Positions 51,297 to 59,190 of a stretch of DNA of 64,000 bases are shown piece after piece. A model generated the notes under the pieces. The model made no database searches and was not told the DNA's origin. It saw only the letters and a program-made list of their open reading frames with translations. The translations under genes and the position numbers were made by a program. Source of the DNA: Pseudomonas sivasensis (GTDB lineage: Bacteria > Pseudomonadota > Gammaproteobacteria > Pseudomonadales > Pseudomonadaceae); assembly GCF_013778505.1 (NCBI RefSeq), contig NZ_JAAOWU010000009.1:124001-188000 (forward strand). Direction: 5' to 3'. Within the stretch, counting starts at the first letter, position 1, and each line of letters opens with the position of its first letter.

Positions 51297-52127
51297 TCAC
51301 TTCAGGTCGACATTCAGGCTTGGCGCGCCAAACGCTACCAACTGCGCGTTAGAGCCGGCGAAATAGCCTTTCCAGAAGCCTTCCAACGCTTGGATGGTCT
51401 TGCCGGAGCGATAAGCCTGCTTGACGTCCTTAGTCACCAACGCCGCACCGGCCACATAGACGCGCGCGCCCTGGAGATCGGCGAACAGGCCTTTGTCGGC
51501 CACCCGCTTCAGCTCGGCGTCGGGTTGCAGGTCACGAATCCGATTGTTGGCGTAGAAGCTGCCGAAGTCGCTGTTTTCCAGCATGTCGGAAATCAACAAC
51601 ACCACACGTTCCTGAGCCGGTTGCTGGCCCAGGTCTTTGCCGATATCACGCAACGACTGGAAGATCTCACTGCGCGCAATCTCTTCGGACGCTTCACGCA
51701 GCGTGGTCACAAACACCTTGCCAAAGGTCTTGTTGAAAAAGCTGCGCTGCTCGGCCAGGCACGTATCAAAGGTGCGCAGCGATTGCATGCCCACGCGCTC
51801 ACGGACTTTCTCGTCGATGCCCTGGTTGAGTTCACCGGCAAAGCGCAATTGCATGAACTGCCCCGGCAGAAACGCCGAGAAGCTGTACAGTCGGACCTTA
51901 TCGCCCGGCTGAACAAAGCGCTGCACCTGGGCCCAAGTGGCCTTCTGAATGACCTCAGGCATCGGGATCGTTTGATCAATGATCACCGTCAACTCGCGCC
52001 CCGCAGACACGGGCCGAAACTCAGCGACCTTGGCGTACGGATAGCAATCCGGAATGTCGTTGCGCTCACCGGCCACCGCCATCAAGGGCGCCAGCAACAG
52101 GGCACAGAAAAAGCGCGGGATCATCAT
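51297..52127 (-). CDS. Secreted protein with VWA-like fold, unknown function
   Basis: The 276-residue product has a signal peptide (about 1-19). Its N-terminal core resembles a von Willebrand A strand, GRELTVIIDQTIPMPE, where the metal site is DQTIP (Asp51, Thr53) in place of DxSxS. A second strand RVVLLISDMLENSDFG (about 165-180) and a C-terminal LQGARVYVAGAALV strand fit the same fold. The function is unknown. It follows the five-TM gene directly (TGA then ATG), so both are coupled. Interaction with the OmpA-like partner is an inference. Confidence 0.75.
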   Translation of the reverse strand: MMIPRFFCALLLAPLMAVAGERNDIPDCYPYAKVAEFRPVSAGRELTVIIDQTIPMPEVIQKATWAQVQRFVQPGDKVRLYSFSAFLPGQFMQLRFAGELNQGIDEKVRERVGMQSLRTFDTCLAEQRSFFNKTFGKVFVTTLREASEEIARSEIFQSLRDIGKDLGQQPAQERVVLLISDMLENSDFGSFYANNRIRDLQPDAELKRVADKGLFADLQGARVYVAGAALVTKDVKQAYRSGKTIQALEGFWKGYFAGSNAQLVAFGAPSLNVDLK

Positions 52128-53723
52128 TCAGGCACCTGTTGCGTCAAAGTCTTTAACCAACTGCTGTTCGGCACGCAGCGCCAGCACATCTTCCAGGGCG
52201 TGGCCTTTGGCACGGCTGATCGTTGCCAATTGCTCTTCGGTGTAGGCCGTCAGGTCTTTGCCGCGCAGGGCGTCGAGACCTTCCGAGGCAGCCACCGCCA
52301 CTGGCGCCTGCACCGGGGCTGGTGCTGGTGCTGGTGCTGGTGCTGGTGCTGGTGCTGGTGCTGCGACTTCCGCTACCGCCGGTGCGGCAGGAGCGGCAGG
52401 AGCAACCGGAACATTGACGGGTTTGGCCGCCGGTTGCGGATTCCCTGGCAACGCCTGTTTGCGCGCCACGAAGGTCTCGAAACTGCGATTGTGTGCAGTG
52501 GTCAACGCCGCCTGCTGCTGGGCGTTGGTGGTGGTGCGCCCGGCGAGCTTAAGCTGCAATTTGCTCAATTTGTGATCGGCATGGGAGGCAATTTCCACGC
52601 GCTGGCTCTGCATCCAGTTTTCCAGGGCTTCGCCGCTGGAGAACTTGTGGGTGTGCTCCCAGGCAGTCTTGGACTCAACCCCGGCAAAACCGAAGATCGA
52701 CGCCAGCCAGATACTGGTGATCTGAATCGCGATGTAGATCACCGACAGCACGATGAAGGTGATCAGCGAGGCTTTGCGGATCGCGTCCATCTTGTCGGTC
52801 AGGGTTTGCTTGTCTGCCTGATCGTTGATCGCCGCCGAATCGGCCGGCAGTTCGAACGGGCTGGCCGAGTCGTAATTCTGCTGGGCAAAGGCATGCGGGC
52901 TGCCGACCATTTCGGTCTCGATGCTTTTGAGCTGCATGGTGCGGATACCGAACGCCGCAATAGCGATAATCGCGATCCAGATACCGGTGGTGATCATCCA
53001 GCCACGGCTTGGTGTCACGGTGTGGTTGGTGTTAATGCGCGCCAGGATGCGGTTGTAGTCCTTGCCGTCTTTATCGCTTTCGGTGTCTTTGATCCCGATG
53101 CCCGGCAACTCCTTGAGCTGATTCGGGCGGTCGCTGTCGCTGTCGTTTTCCCACCAGTGGCGAGCCTTGCTGATCAGCGCGTTCTTGTGCGCGGCACGGC
53201 CGGTGACTTCGGCCAGGATCGCCGAGGCGACCGCCAGCAGGAAGGCGAACAACCAGCCCATCCAGCTTTGGTCATTGGCCGACAGGTTCTGGTTGATGAA
53301 TGGCACCAGTACGTAGGCGAAACCCACGGCCTCGAACATGATCAGCATAAAAATCAGGGCAAACACCCAGAACGGTCGCTCCCGGCGGCCACGCTCGCCG
53401 ATGGTGCGCAGGTAGGATTCGCTTTTATTAAAGAAGTCGACGTCTTCCGCGCCGATTTTTTCATAGCGCGAGTAGTACGCGTCGCACAGCTCGCTCTCGG
53501 ATTTCGGCCAGCCATAAGCGTCGAGCATCAGGCTCTGCTTGGACAGGCGCGCCACCTTGCCGATCACGGGCACGCCGTGCCAAACACGCATGACGAAATA
53601 ACCCACTTTTTCCCAATACGCTTGAATCAGGATCGCCGCCAGCAGCGTGGAAATCACCAGGCCGGTGATTAGCTTGTTTGCCCAGAGCAGGGCCGTCAGC
53701 GCATTAAAGCTGAAGTCTTCCAT
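52128..53723 (-). CDS. Five-TM membrane protein with C-terminal Ala-Pro repeat, unknown function
   Basis: I do not recognise the family. The 531-residue product has membrane helices near 18-36, 117-141, 153-173, 241-261 and 319-346. There is a soluble charged region (174-240), and a C-terminal arm with a helical part (350-420) and a Pro/Ala linker (425-475) that includes APAPAPAPAPAPAPAP. A last 50-residue domain ends GHALEDVLALRAEQQLVKDF. The linker could span the periplasm, as in TonB or TolA, but no TonB-type C-domain is seen. It lies between the OmpA-like gene (18 bases) and the VWA-like gene (0 bases). Confidence 0.78.
   Translation of the reverse strand: MEDFSFNALTALLWANKLITGLVISTLLAAILIQAYWEKVGYFVMRVWHGVPVIGKVARLSKQSLMLDAYGWPKSESELCDAYYSRYEKIGAEDVDFFNKSESYLRTIGERGRRERPFWVFALIFMLIMFEAVGFAYVLVPFINQNLSANDQSWMGWLFAFLLAVASAILAEVTGRAAHKNALISKARHWWENDSDSDRPNQLKELPGIGIKDTESDKDGKDYNRILARINTNHTVTPSRGWMITTGIWIAIIAIAAFGIRTMQLKSIETEMVGSPHAFAQQNYDSASPFELPADSAAINDQADKQTLTDKMDAIRKASLITFIVLSVIYIAIQITSIWLASIFGFAGVESKTAWEHTHKFSSGEALENWMQSQRVEIASHADHKLSKLQLKLAGRTTTNAQQQAALTTAHNRSFETFVARKQALPGNPQPAAKPVNVPVAPAAPAAPAVAEVAAPAPAPAPAPAPAPAPVQAPVAVAASEGLDALRGKDLTAYTEEQLATISRAKGHALEDVLALRAEQQLVKDFDATGA
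52321..52362 (-). repeat. Hexanucleotide tandem repeat (7 copies of GGTGCT)
   Basis: Seven perfect copies of GGTGCT, with a decayed GGGGCT copy before, encode (Ala-Pro) dipeptides on the minus strand. The unit of six bases keeps the frame, so copy-number change would alter linker length but not expression. Confidence 0.95.
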
Positions 53724-53741
53724 GGTGTATGTCCTTGAGTC

Positions 53742-55205
53742 TTACGCGCGAATCGGCACGAAACGGGTAGTGAAAGCTTCACGGCTGCGCGGGTAGAACA
53801 ACGCACCGTCCGTGGCTTCGGAGTTTTTCTTGCTGAACACCACGTCGATACACGACACCGGTGCCTTGGGGTCTTGGATGAAAACGCGATAGAGCACCAG
53901 GTCCTCACCTTCGTAGGTGTTGGCCACGGCTTTGCTTTTGATCGACTTGCGGTTGCCGTCCTTGTAGCCCTGGACCACTTCGATGAAGGGTTGGCGGTCG
54001 ACGCTGGCGCCGTCACGCAGGATCGAAACCGGTGACAGCGTCACCAGGTGGCCATTGACCACATTCGCCCACACGCGGTTGTTGTAGCCCGGCAGGTACT
54101 CGGTGGTGACTTGGGTGTCGAGCGCCTTGCCGCTGGCGAGGTTGAACACCTTGCCGGTTTCTCGCGGGCGGTCGGCTTCGCAACTGCTGTTGGGCAGATC
54201 GTTGGCTTGCGCGCTGCTGACCAGAGCGAACCCGGCCTTTTTCGGCGCGATGCCTTGGGCCAGAGTCCAACGCGTGTCGCTGGCCGGCTGGCCGCCAAAG
54301 TCGACCAGGGCGGTACCGGCATCGGCGGGCTTGCTCTCGGCAGCCGGTTTGGTGGTGGCAGCAGGCTTGTTTTTCGGCGCGCGGGCGACGGTGCGCGCAG
54401 GCTCGGTCGAGGTACCGTGCGCCAGGTATTTGGAGTTGTTCTGTTCGGCGTTGACCCGTTTGACCAGCATGTTGCGGTCAGTCACTTCAACGATCTCAAC
54501 CCGACGGTTCTTGCCGCGTTGCTGCACATCGCTGTTGTCGGCGATTGGCCGCGAAGCCCCCGCCCCCTGGAAAAACATACGCTGCGGGGCGATGCCTTGC
54601 TCGGCCAGGATCGACGCCACGGCGCGGGCACGTTGCTCGGACAACCGCTGGTTTGTGGCGGCGCTGCCGGTAGCGTCGGTGTGGCCGACGACCAGAATCG
54701 CCGCCTGGCTGTTCTGGCCCTGCTTAGGCGCGAACGCGGCGGCCAACTTGCGGACCTGGCGCTGACCATTGGCGCTCAACTGCGCGCTGCCGGTGGCGAA
54801 CATGCCTTCATCCTGCACTTGGGCAACGATGCCCGCTTCAGTCGGTGCCGGCGCGCGGGCGTTTCCGCTGGCGACCTCCTGGCTTTGCAGGGTTTGCACC
54901 TGGATATTCAGGTTCTCTTCCTTGGCGATCCGCTCCAGTTCCTGCAAACGGTTCTGCCACAAGTTACCCGCCACACAACCGGCCGCCGCGCCCACACCAC
55001 CGCCGACGATCGCCTTTTTGGCATCGCCCGTGATCGCATACGTCAGGCCTGCACCGAGCAATGCACCACCGGCGCAACCGATGGCCGTGCCGTAGTTTTT
55101 GCCGGCGTCGTTAAGCGTCGCGCAGCCGCTGAGCGCCACGGCGCCAGCAAGCAGGCTGATTTTTCGGGTAAAGGAGGTATTCACTTGATGGGTTCCGGCC
55201 TTCAT
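53742..55205 (-). CDS. OmpA-domain lipoprotein with glycine zipper and novel C-terminal domain
   Basis: The 487-residue product has a lipobox (LSGC, Cys28) and a glycine-zipper segment (about 38-82; AGGALLGAGLTYAITG and VGGGVGAAAGCVAG). An OmpA peptidoglycan-binding domain covers about 130-240 (GHTDATG with Asp177; LSEQRARAV with Arg192; KNRRVEI). An Ala/Lys linker is followed by a C-terminal domain (about 300-487) that I do not recognise, with two cysteines (SSCEAD, SCIDVV). It is the first gene of a three-gene unit, perhaps four with mscS. The start may be ATG 55205 or GTG 55184; neither has a strong ribosome site. Confidence 0.85.
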   Translation of the reverse strand: MKAGTHQVNTSFTRKISLLAGAVALSGCATLNDAGKNYGTAIGCAGGALLGAGLTYAITGDAKKAIVGGGVGAAAGCVAGNLWQNRLQELERIAKEENLNIQVQTLQSQEVASGNARAPAPTEAGIVAQVQDEGMFATGSAQLSANGQRQVRKLAAAFAPKQGQNSQAAILVVGHTDATGSAATNQRLSEQRARAVASILAEQGIAPQRMFFQGAGASRPIADNSDVQQRGKNRRVEIVEVTDRNMLVKRVNAEQNNSKYLAHGTSTEPARTVARAPKNKPAATTKPAAESKPADAGTALVDFGGQPASDTRWTLAQGIAPKKAGFALVSSAQANDLPNSSCEADRPRETGKVFNLASGKALDTQVTTEYLPGYNNRVWANVVNGHLVTLSPVSILRDGASVDRQPFIEVVQGYKDGNRKSIKSKAVANTYEGEDLVLYRVFIQDPKAPVSCIDVVFSKKNSEATDGALFYPRSREAFTTRFVPIRA

Positions 55206-55450
55206 GAAAAGAGCCGCCGACCCACTGCCAACGCCGAATACGCGCCAACTGCATCATCCATGAACAGGCCCTGCACAATCGTTGAATGGGGTAAATAGCG
55301 CGGGATTGGATCACGTCAGTGATGGCAATTCAACAGCATTTGTAACTCCATGCGTCCTTCAGAACCGTCCGTAGGACGCTCGAAACTTTCTCCAGCCGCC
55401 AGCAGTCAGCCATTACATGAAGCCAAGCCCCACTCTTCACAGGAATACAC
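55206..55450. other. Divergent intergenic region between OmpA-like gene and ybhP-like gene
   Basis: This 245-base region must hold promoters for both directions. It has one small inverted repeat, GCGTCCT (55352-55358) with AGGACGC (55373-55379). I see no strong -10/-35 pair. AGGAATACAC is the ribosome site of the plus-strand gene. Confidence 0.5.
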
Positions 55451-56230
55451 ATGACTGCGATCCCCGACTGGGTGCCCGTTACCCCCAGCGTCGCCATCAC
55501 GCGCTTTACAGTGCTGACGGTCAATATCCACAAGGGCTTCACCGCCCTGAACCGACGCTTCATCCTGCCCGAGCTGCGAGAAGCGGTGCGCAGCGTGGGC
55601 GCAGACATGGTGTTCCTGCAGGAAATCCATGGCACCCACGAGCGCCATCCGCAGCGCTACAGCGACTGGCCGAACATGCCGCAGTACGAGTTTCTGGCCG
55701 ACAGTATCTGGCCGCAGTTCGCTTACGGGCGTAACGCGGTTTATCCCCATGGCGACCACGGCAATGCGCTGCTGTCGAAATTCCAGATCGTGAGCTACGA
55801 CAACCTCGACATCTCCCAAAGCGGCCATGAAAACCGTGGCCTGCTGCATTGCGTGTTGCGCTTGCCGGGCAGCGGGCAGGAAGTGCACGCAATCTGTATC
55901 CACCTGGGCTTGCGCGAGGTGCATCGCCAGCAGCAATTGCGTTTGCTGGAGCAGCGCATCCGCGAGATTCCCGCCGATGCGCCGTTGGTGGTCGCCGGCG
56001 ATTTCAACGACTGGCGCCAGCGGGCCGATTTGAGCCAAAGCGGCCTCACCGAGGTGTTCGTGCACACCCTTGGCAAACCGGCGCGCACCTTCCCGGCACG
56101 CCTGCCGTTGCTGCCGCTGGACCGCATTTATGTGCGCAACGTGAAGGTTCACAACCCACAGGTGCTGACCACACGGCCGTGGTCCCATCTTTCAGACCAT
56201 GTGCCGCTGTCGGTGGAGATTGAGCTATGA
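55451..56230 (+). CDS. Endonuclease/exonuclease/phosphatase-family protein (YbhP-like)
   Basis: The 259-residue product has the EEP fold with expected catalytic segments: TVNIHKGF (metal-binding Asn), FLQEIHGTHERH (Glu), HLGLREVHR, VVAGDFNDWR (Asp/Asn), DRIYV and SDHVPLSVEIEL (terminal Asp-His). Members act on nucleic acids, inositol phosphates or sphingomyelin. In E. coli, ybhP precedes clsB (ybhO) and ybhN, and the same trio is found here, so a lipid-linked role is plausible. It overlaps clsB by four bases. Confidence 0.88.
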   Translation: MTAIPDWVPVTPSVAITRFTVLTVNIHKGFTALNRRFILPELREAVRSVGADMVFLQEIHGTHERHPQRYSDWPNMPQYEFLADSIWPQFAYGRNAVYPHGDHGNALLSKFQIVSYDNLDISQSGHENRGLLHCVLRLPGSGQEVHAICIHLGLREVHRQQQLRLLEQRIREIPADAPLVVAGDFNDWRQRADLSQSGLTEVFVHTLGKPARTFPARLPLLPLDRIYVRNVKVHNPQVLTTRPWSHLSDHVPLSVEIEL

Positions 56231-57495
56231 ACATTGCGGTCGAGCACATCTCTACCGACCAGCCGCCGGACGAAACCAAGGCACGCGACCTGGATTACGG
56301 CTGGCAAAGCGGTAATCAGGTCGAGTTGCTGGAGAACGGCGAAGCGTACTTTCCCAAGGTATTCGAGGCGCTGCGCCAAGCCCGGCGCGAGATCCTGCTG
56401 GAGACCTTTATCCTTTTCGAAGACAAGGTTGGCCATGAGCTGCAACGTATCCTGATCGAGGCGGCGCAGCGTGGGGTCAAGGTCGTGGTCAGCCTGGATG
56501 GCTTTGGCTGCGGCGAGCTGAGCGCGGGGTTTCTCGGTGAGCTGGCCGAAGCCGGCGTGACGGTGCAGATGTTCGATCCGGCGTCCAAGACGCTGGGGAT
56601 TCGCACAAACTGGTTCCGCCGCCTGCACCGCAAGATTGTGGTGGTGGACGCCACCGTGGGGTTTATCGGCGGGATCAACTTCTCTGCTGATCACTTGGGG
56701 GATTTCGGCCCCGAGGCCAAACAGGATTACGCGGTGCAGGTAATTGGCCCGGCGGTGGCAGACTTGCATCACTTTGCCTTGGCACAAAGCGGTCGCCAGG
56801 TGCGCACGCGGCGCGGGTGGCGACGGCGCCAGCAGCGGCCTTCAGCGTGGTCGAGCGAGCACGGCGACGGCCTGGTACGGTTGATTTACCGTGACAACCT
56901 GCAACACCGCGACGATATCGAAGAAGCGTATATCCATGCCCTGAGCAAGGCCCAACACCGAGCGGTGATCGCCAACGCGTATTTCTTCCCCGGCTACCGC
57001 CTGCTGCGGGAAATCCGCAACGCCGCGCGCCGCGGTGTGCATGTGCAGTTGATCATGCAGGGCCAACCCGACGTGCTGCTGGCCAAACTGGCAGCACGCA
57101 TGCTCTACGACTACCTGCTCAAAGACGGTGTAGTGATTCACGAATACTGCCAGCGCCCGCTGCACGGCAAAGTCGCATTGGTGGATGACGAGTGGAGCAC
57201 TGTAGGTTCGAGCAACTTGGACCCCTTGAGCCTGGCACTGAACCTGGAAGCCAACGTGTTGATTCGCGACCGCGCGTTTAATCAGCAACTGTACGAGCGC
57301 CTCGAAGTGCTCAGTAAAAATCACTGCCAGACCATGCCGGAAAACCGCAAGCCACGCCTGTGGTTGTGGCGATTGACCGTCGGCTTCCTGGTGTTCCATG
57401 TGATGCGCCATTTCCCCGCGCTGACCGGTTGGCTGCCTGCGCACAAACCGCGCTTGAAACCCTTCGTGCATGAGGAACAGCGCCATGAAAGCTGA
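56227..57495 (+). CDS. clsB: Cardiolipin synthase B (ClsB)
   Basis: ClsB is a phospholipase-D-superfamily enzyme that makes cardiolipin from phosphatidylglycerol in the inner membrane and lacks the N-terminal membrane helices of ClsA. The 422-residue product has two HKD motifs: HRKIVVVD (His134, Lys136, Asp141) followed by GFIGG, and HGKVALVDDEWSTVGSSNLD in the C-terminal half. The ATG overlaps the EEP gene by four bases, and its end overlaps ybhN by 11 bases. Confidence 0.94.
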   Translation: MNIAVEHISTDQPPDETKARDLDYGWQSGNQVELLENGEAYFPKVFEALRQARREILLETFILFEDKVGHELQRILIEAAQRGVKVVVSLDGFGCGELSAGFLGELAEAGVTVQMFDPASKTLGIRTNWFRRLHRKIVVVDATVGFIGGINFSADHLGDFGPEAKQDYAVQVIGPAVADLHHFALAQSGRQVRTRRGWRRRQQRPSAWSSEHGDGLVRLIYRDNLQHRDDIEEAYIHALSKAQHRAVIANAYFFPGYRLLREIRNAARRGVHVQLIMQGQPDVLLAKLAARMLYDYLLKDGVVIHEYCQRPLHGKVALVDDEWSTVGSSNLDPLSLALNLEANVLIRDRAFNQQLYERLEVLSKNHCQTMPENRKPRLWLWRLTVGFLVFHVMRHFPALTGWLPAHKPRLKPFVHEEQRHES

Positions 57496-58429
57496 GCGTT
57501 TCAAGCGTTGGAAGAAGCCCCTGACCATCGCCTTCTTCCTGCTGCTGATCGTGCTGTTCACCCTGCTCGCCCGCAGGATCGACTGGAGCGAGGTGGTCCA
57601 GACGCTGGGTGATTTCAAACTGCGTACCTTGCTGATAGCAGGCGCGTTGACCCTGTGCAGCTTTATCGTCTACGCCTGCTTCGACCTGATCGGCCGCACC
57701 TACATCCGCCAGCCATTGCGCTGGAAGCAGATTCTGCCGGTGGGCATCATCAGCTACGCGTTCAACCTCAACCTCAGCGCGTGGGTCGGCGGCATCGCCA
57801 TGCGCTATCGGCTGTATTCAAGGTTGGGCGTGAGCACCGGCAATATCGCCAAGATTCTGGGCCTGAGCCTGGCCACCAATTGGTTTGGCTACATGGCGCT
57901 GGCGGGCGCGGTTTTCAGCAGCGGGCTGGTGACCATGCCGCCGGGCTGGAAGCTGAGCAGCGGCGCGCTGCAAGGGGTGGGTGTATTGCTGGTGTTGGCC
58001 AGCCTGGGCTACCTGGCGGCCTGCCAATTTTCGAAAAAACGCGCGTGGTCGATCCGAGGCATCGAGATCAACCTCCCATCGCTGCGCATGGCCTGCTTGC
58101 AACTGGCGTTGGGCGCGTTGAACTGGTCGCTGATGGCGGCGGTGATTTTTACCCTGCTGCCCGCCAAGTTGGACTATCCGCTGGTACTGGGTGTGCTGTT
58201 GATCAGCGCGATTGCCGGCGTAGTCACCCATATCCCAGCCGGGCTTGGGGTGCTGGAAGCGGTGTTTATCGGGCTGTTACAGCATGAGGCGTCGCGGGGC
58301 AGTTTGCTGGCGGGGTTGATTGCGTATCGGGCGATCTACTTCATCTGCCCACTGCTGATTGCACTGGTGATGTACTTGGGCGTGGAAGCCAAGGCCAAGG
58401 CGTTGCGGGTGAAGAAAACACCCGCCTGA
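57485..58429 (+). CDS. ybhN: YbhN/UPF0104 (LPG synthase-like) membrane protein
   Basis: The 314-residue product has about eight membrane helices and matches the UPF0104/AglD-like family related to the flippase part of lysyl-phosphatidylglycerol synthase: AFNLNLSAWVGGIAMRYRLYSRLGVSTGNIAKILGLSLATNWFGY, and IPAGLGVLEAVFIGLL. Its role may be lipid movement for the cardiolipin system. ATG 57485 lies within the clsB end; the reading from 57470 is less likely. It closes the three-gene operon. Confidence 0.9.
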   Translation: MKAERFKRWKKPLTIAFFLLLIVLFTLLARRIDWSEVVQTLGDFKLRTLLIAGALTLCSFIVYACFDLIGRTYIRQPLRWKQILPVGIISYAFNLNLSAWVGGIAMRYRLYSRLGVSTGNIAKILGLSLATNWFGYMALAGAVFSSGLVTMPPGWKLSSGALQGVGVLLVLASLGYLAACQFSKKRAWSIRGIEINLPSLRMACLQLALGALNWSLMAAVIFTLLPAKLDYPLVLGVLLISAIAGVVTHIPAGLGVLEAVFIGLLQHEASRGSLLAGLIAYRAIYFICPLLIALVMYLGVEAKAKALRVKKTPA

Positions 58430-58434
58430 ACGAA

Positions 58435-59190
58435 CTACTGGGATTGGAGGATGCTCAACCGCTCGCCGACCACCATCTCGGTGATCCAGTCCACCAGGAT
58501 CGAGGTGTAGGCCTGTTGGGACACCGGATCGCTGAGGGAGTGGTCAGCGCCATCGATGATGCGGTGAGTCAGGGAATGGGTCTGCTGGCACGCGGCGCGG
58601 TAACTCATGATGGTGGCGTGGGGCACATGGTCATCGGTTTCCGATTCGACAATCAGCACATCACCGGTAAACGCCGCACAAGCATGTAAGGCGCGGTTGG
58701 TCTCGGCATGCACCAAGGTGCTGCGGTAATCCATCAAATCGACCTTATCCAGATCGCGCTTGGGCTTGAGCCATTCCTGATCGCGGTACAACGCCGGCAC
58801 ACGCAGCGCCAGCCAGCGTACCGGGCGCAGCGAGGTGAGGATTGCAGCCAGGTAGCCGCCATAACTGGTGCCCACGACCGCCACCGCCGAGGTGTCGATG
58901 GCAGGATGGGCGAGCAGCCGGTCGTACGCCGCCAGCAGGTCGCGCAGGTTGTCTTCGCGGGTGACGCGGTTCAATGGAATACCGTTGCCAGCATGGCCGC
59001 GCAGGTCGAAGGTCAGGCACACACACCCCAGGCCGGCGATGCCTTTGGCCCGCTCCAGATCCCGCTCTTGGCTACCGCCCCAGCCGTGCACAAACAACAC
59101 GCCCGGCACTTTGGATTTAGGGCTCAGAAAAGTGCCGCTCATTTGTTCGTCGTCGATATCGATGGAAATGGTTTCACTTCTAGCCGTCAT
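58435..59190 (-). CDS. Alpha/beta hydrolase
   Basis: The 251-residue product has the hydrolase fold with nucleophile elbow GTSYGG (about 108-113), an HGWGGS oxyanion segment (about 35-40), an acid in SETDDHVP and a histidine in GADHSLSD, a complete triad. It resembles dienelactone or serine-peptidase-like hydrolases, but the substrate is unknown. Its start overlaps the end of the DUF3182 gene by 11 bases, so the two are probably co-translated. It converges on ybhN with five bases between. Confidence 0.88.
   Translation of the reverse strand: MTARSETISIDIDDEQMSGTFLSPKSKVPGVLFVHGWGGSQERDLERAKGIAGLGCVCLTFDLRGHAGNGIPLNRVTREDNLRDLLAAYDRLLAHPAIDTSAVAVVGTSYGGYLAAILTSLRPVRWLALRVPALYRDQEWLKPKRDLDKVDLMDYRSTLVHAETNRALHACAAFTGDVLIVESETDDHVPHATIMSYRAACQQTHSLTHRIIDGADHSLSDPVSQQAYTSILVDWITEMVVGERLSILQSQ

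Noticed and set aside
52315..52362. CRISPR-like short repeats
   Set aside because: The unit is six bases without spacers, a coding microsatellite. The REPINs were also considered and are inverted pairs, not arrays.
51054..53672. An 872-codon open frame opposite the VWA-like and five-TM genes
   Set aside because: It includes a Trp-Cys run created by the GGTGCT repeats and no recognisable domain, while the minus-strand genes have signal and membrane features and tight operon spacing.
51297..55205. Zorya-type defence system, because of an OmpA-domain protein next to a membrane protein
   Set aside because: The membrane protein is not MotA/ExbB-like, and there are no helicase or nuclease partners.
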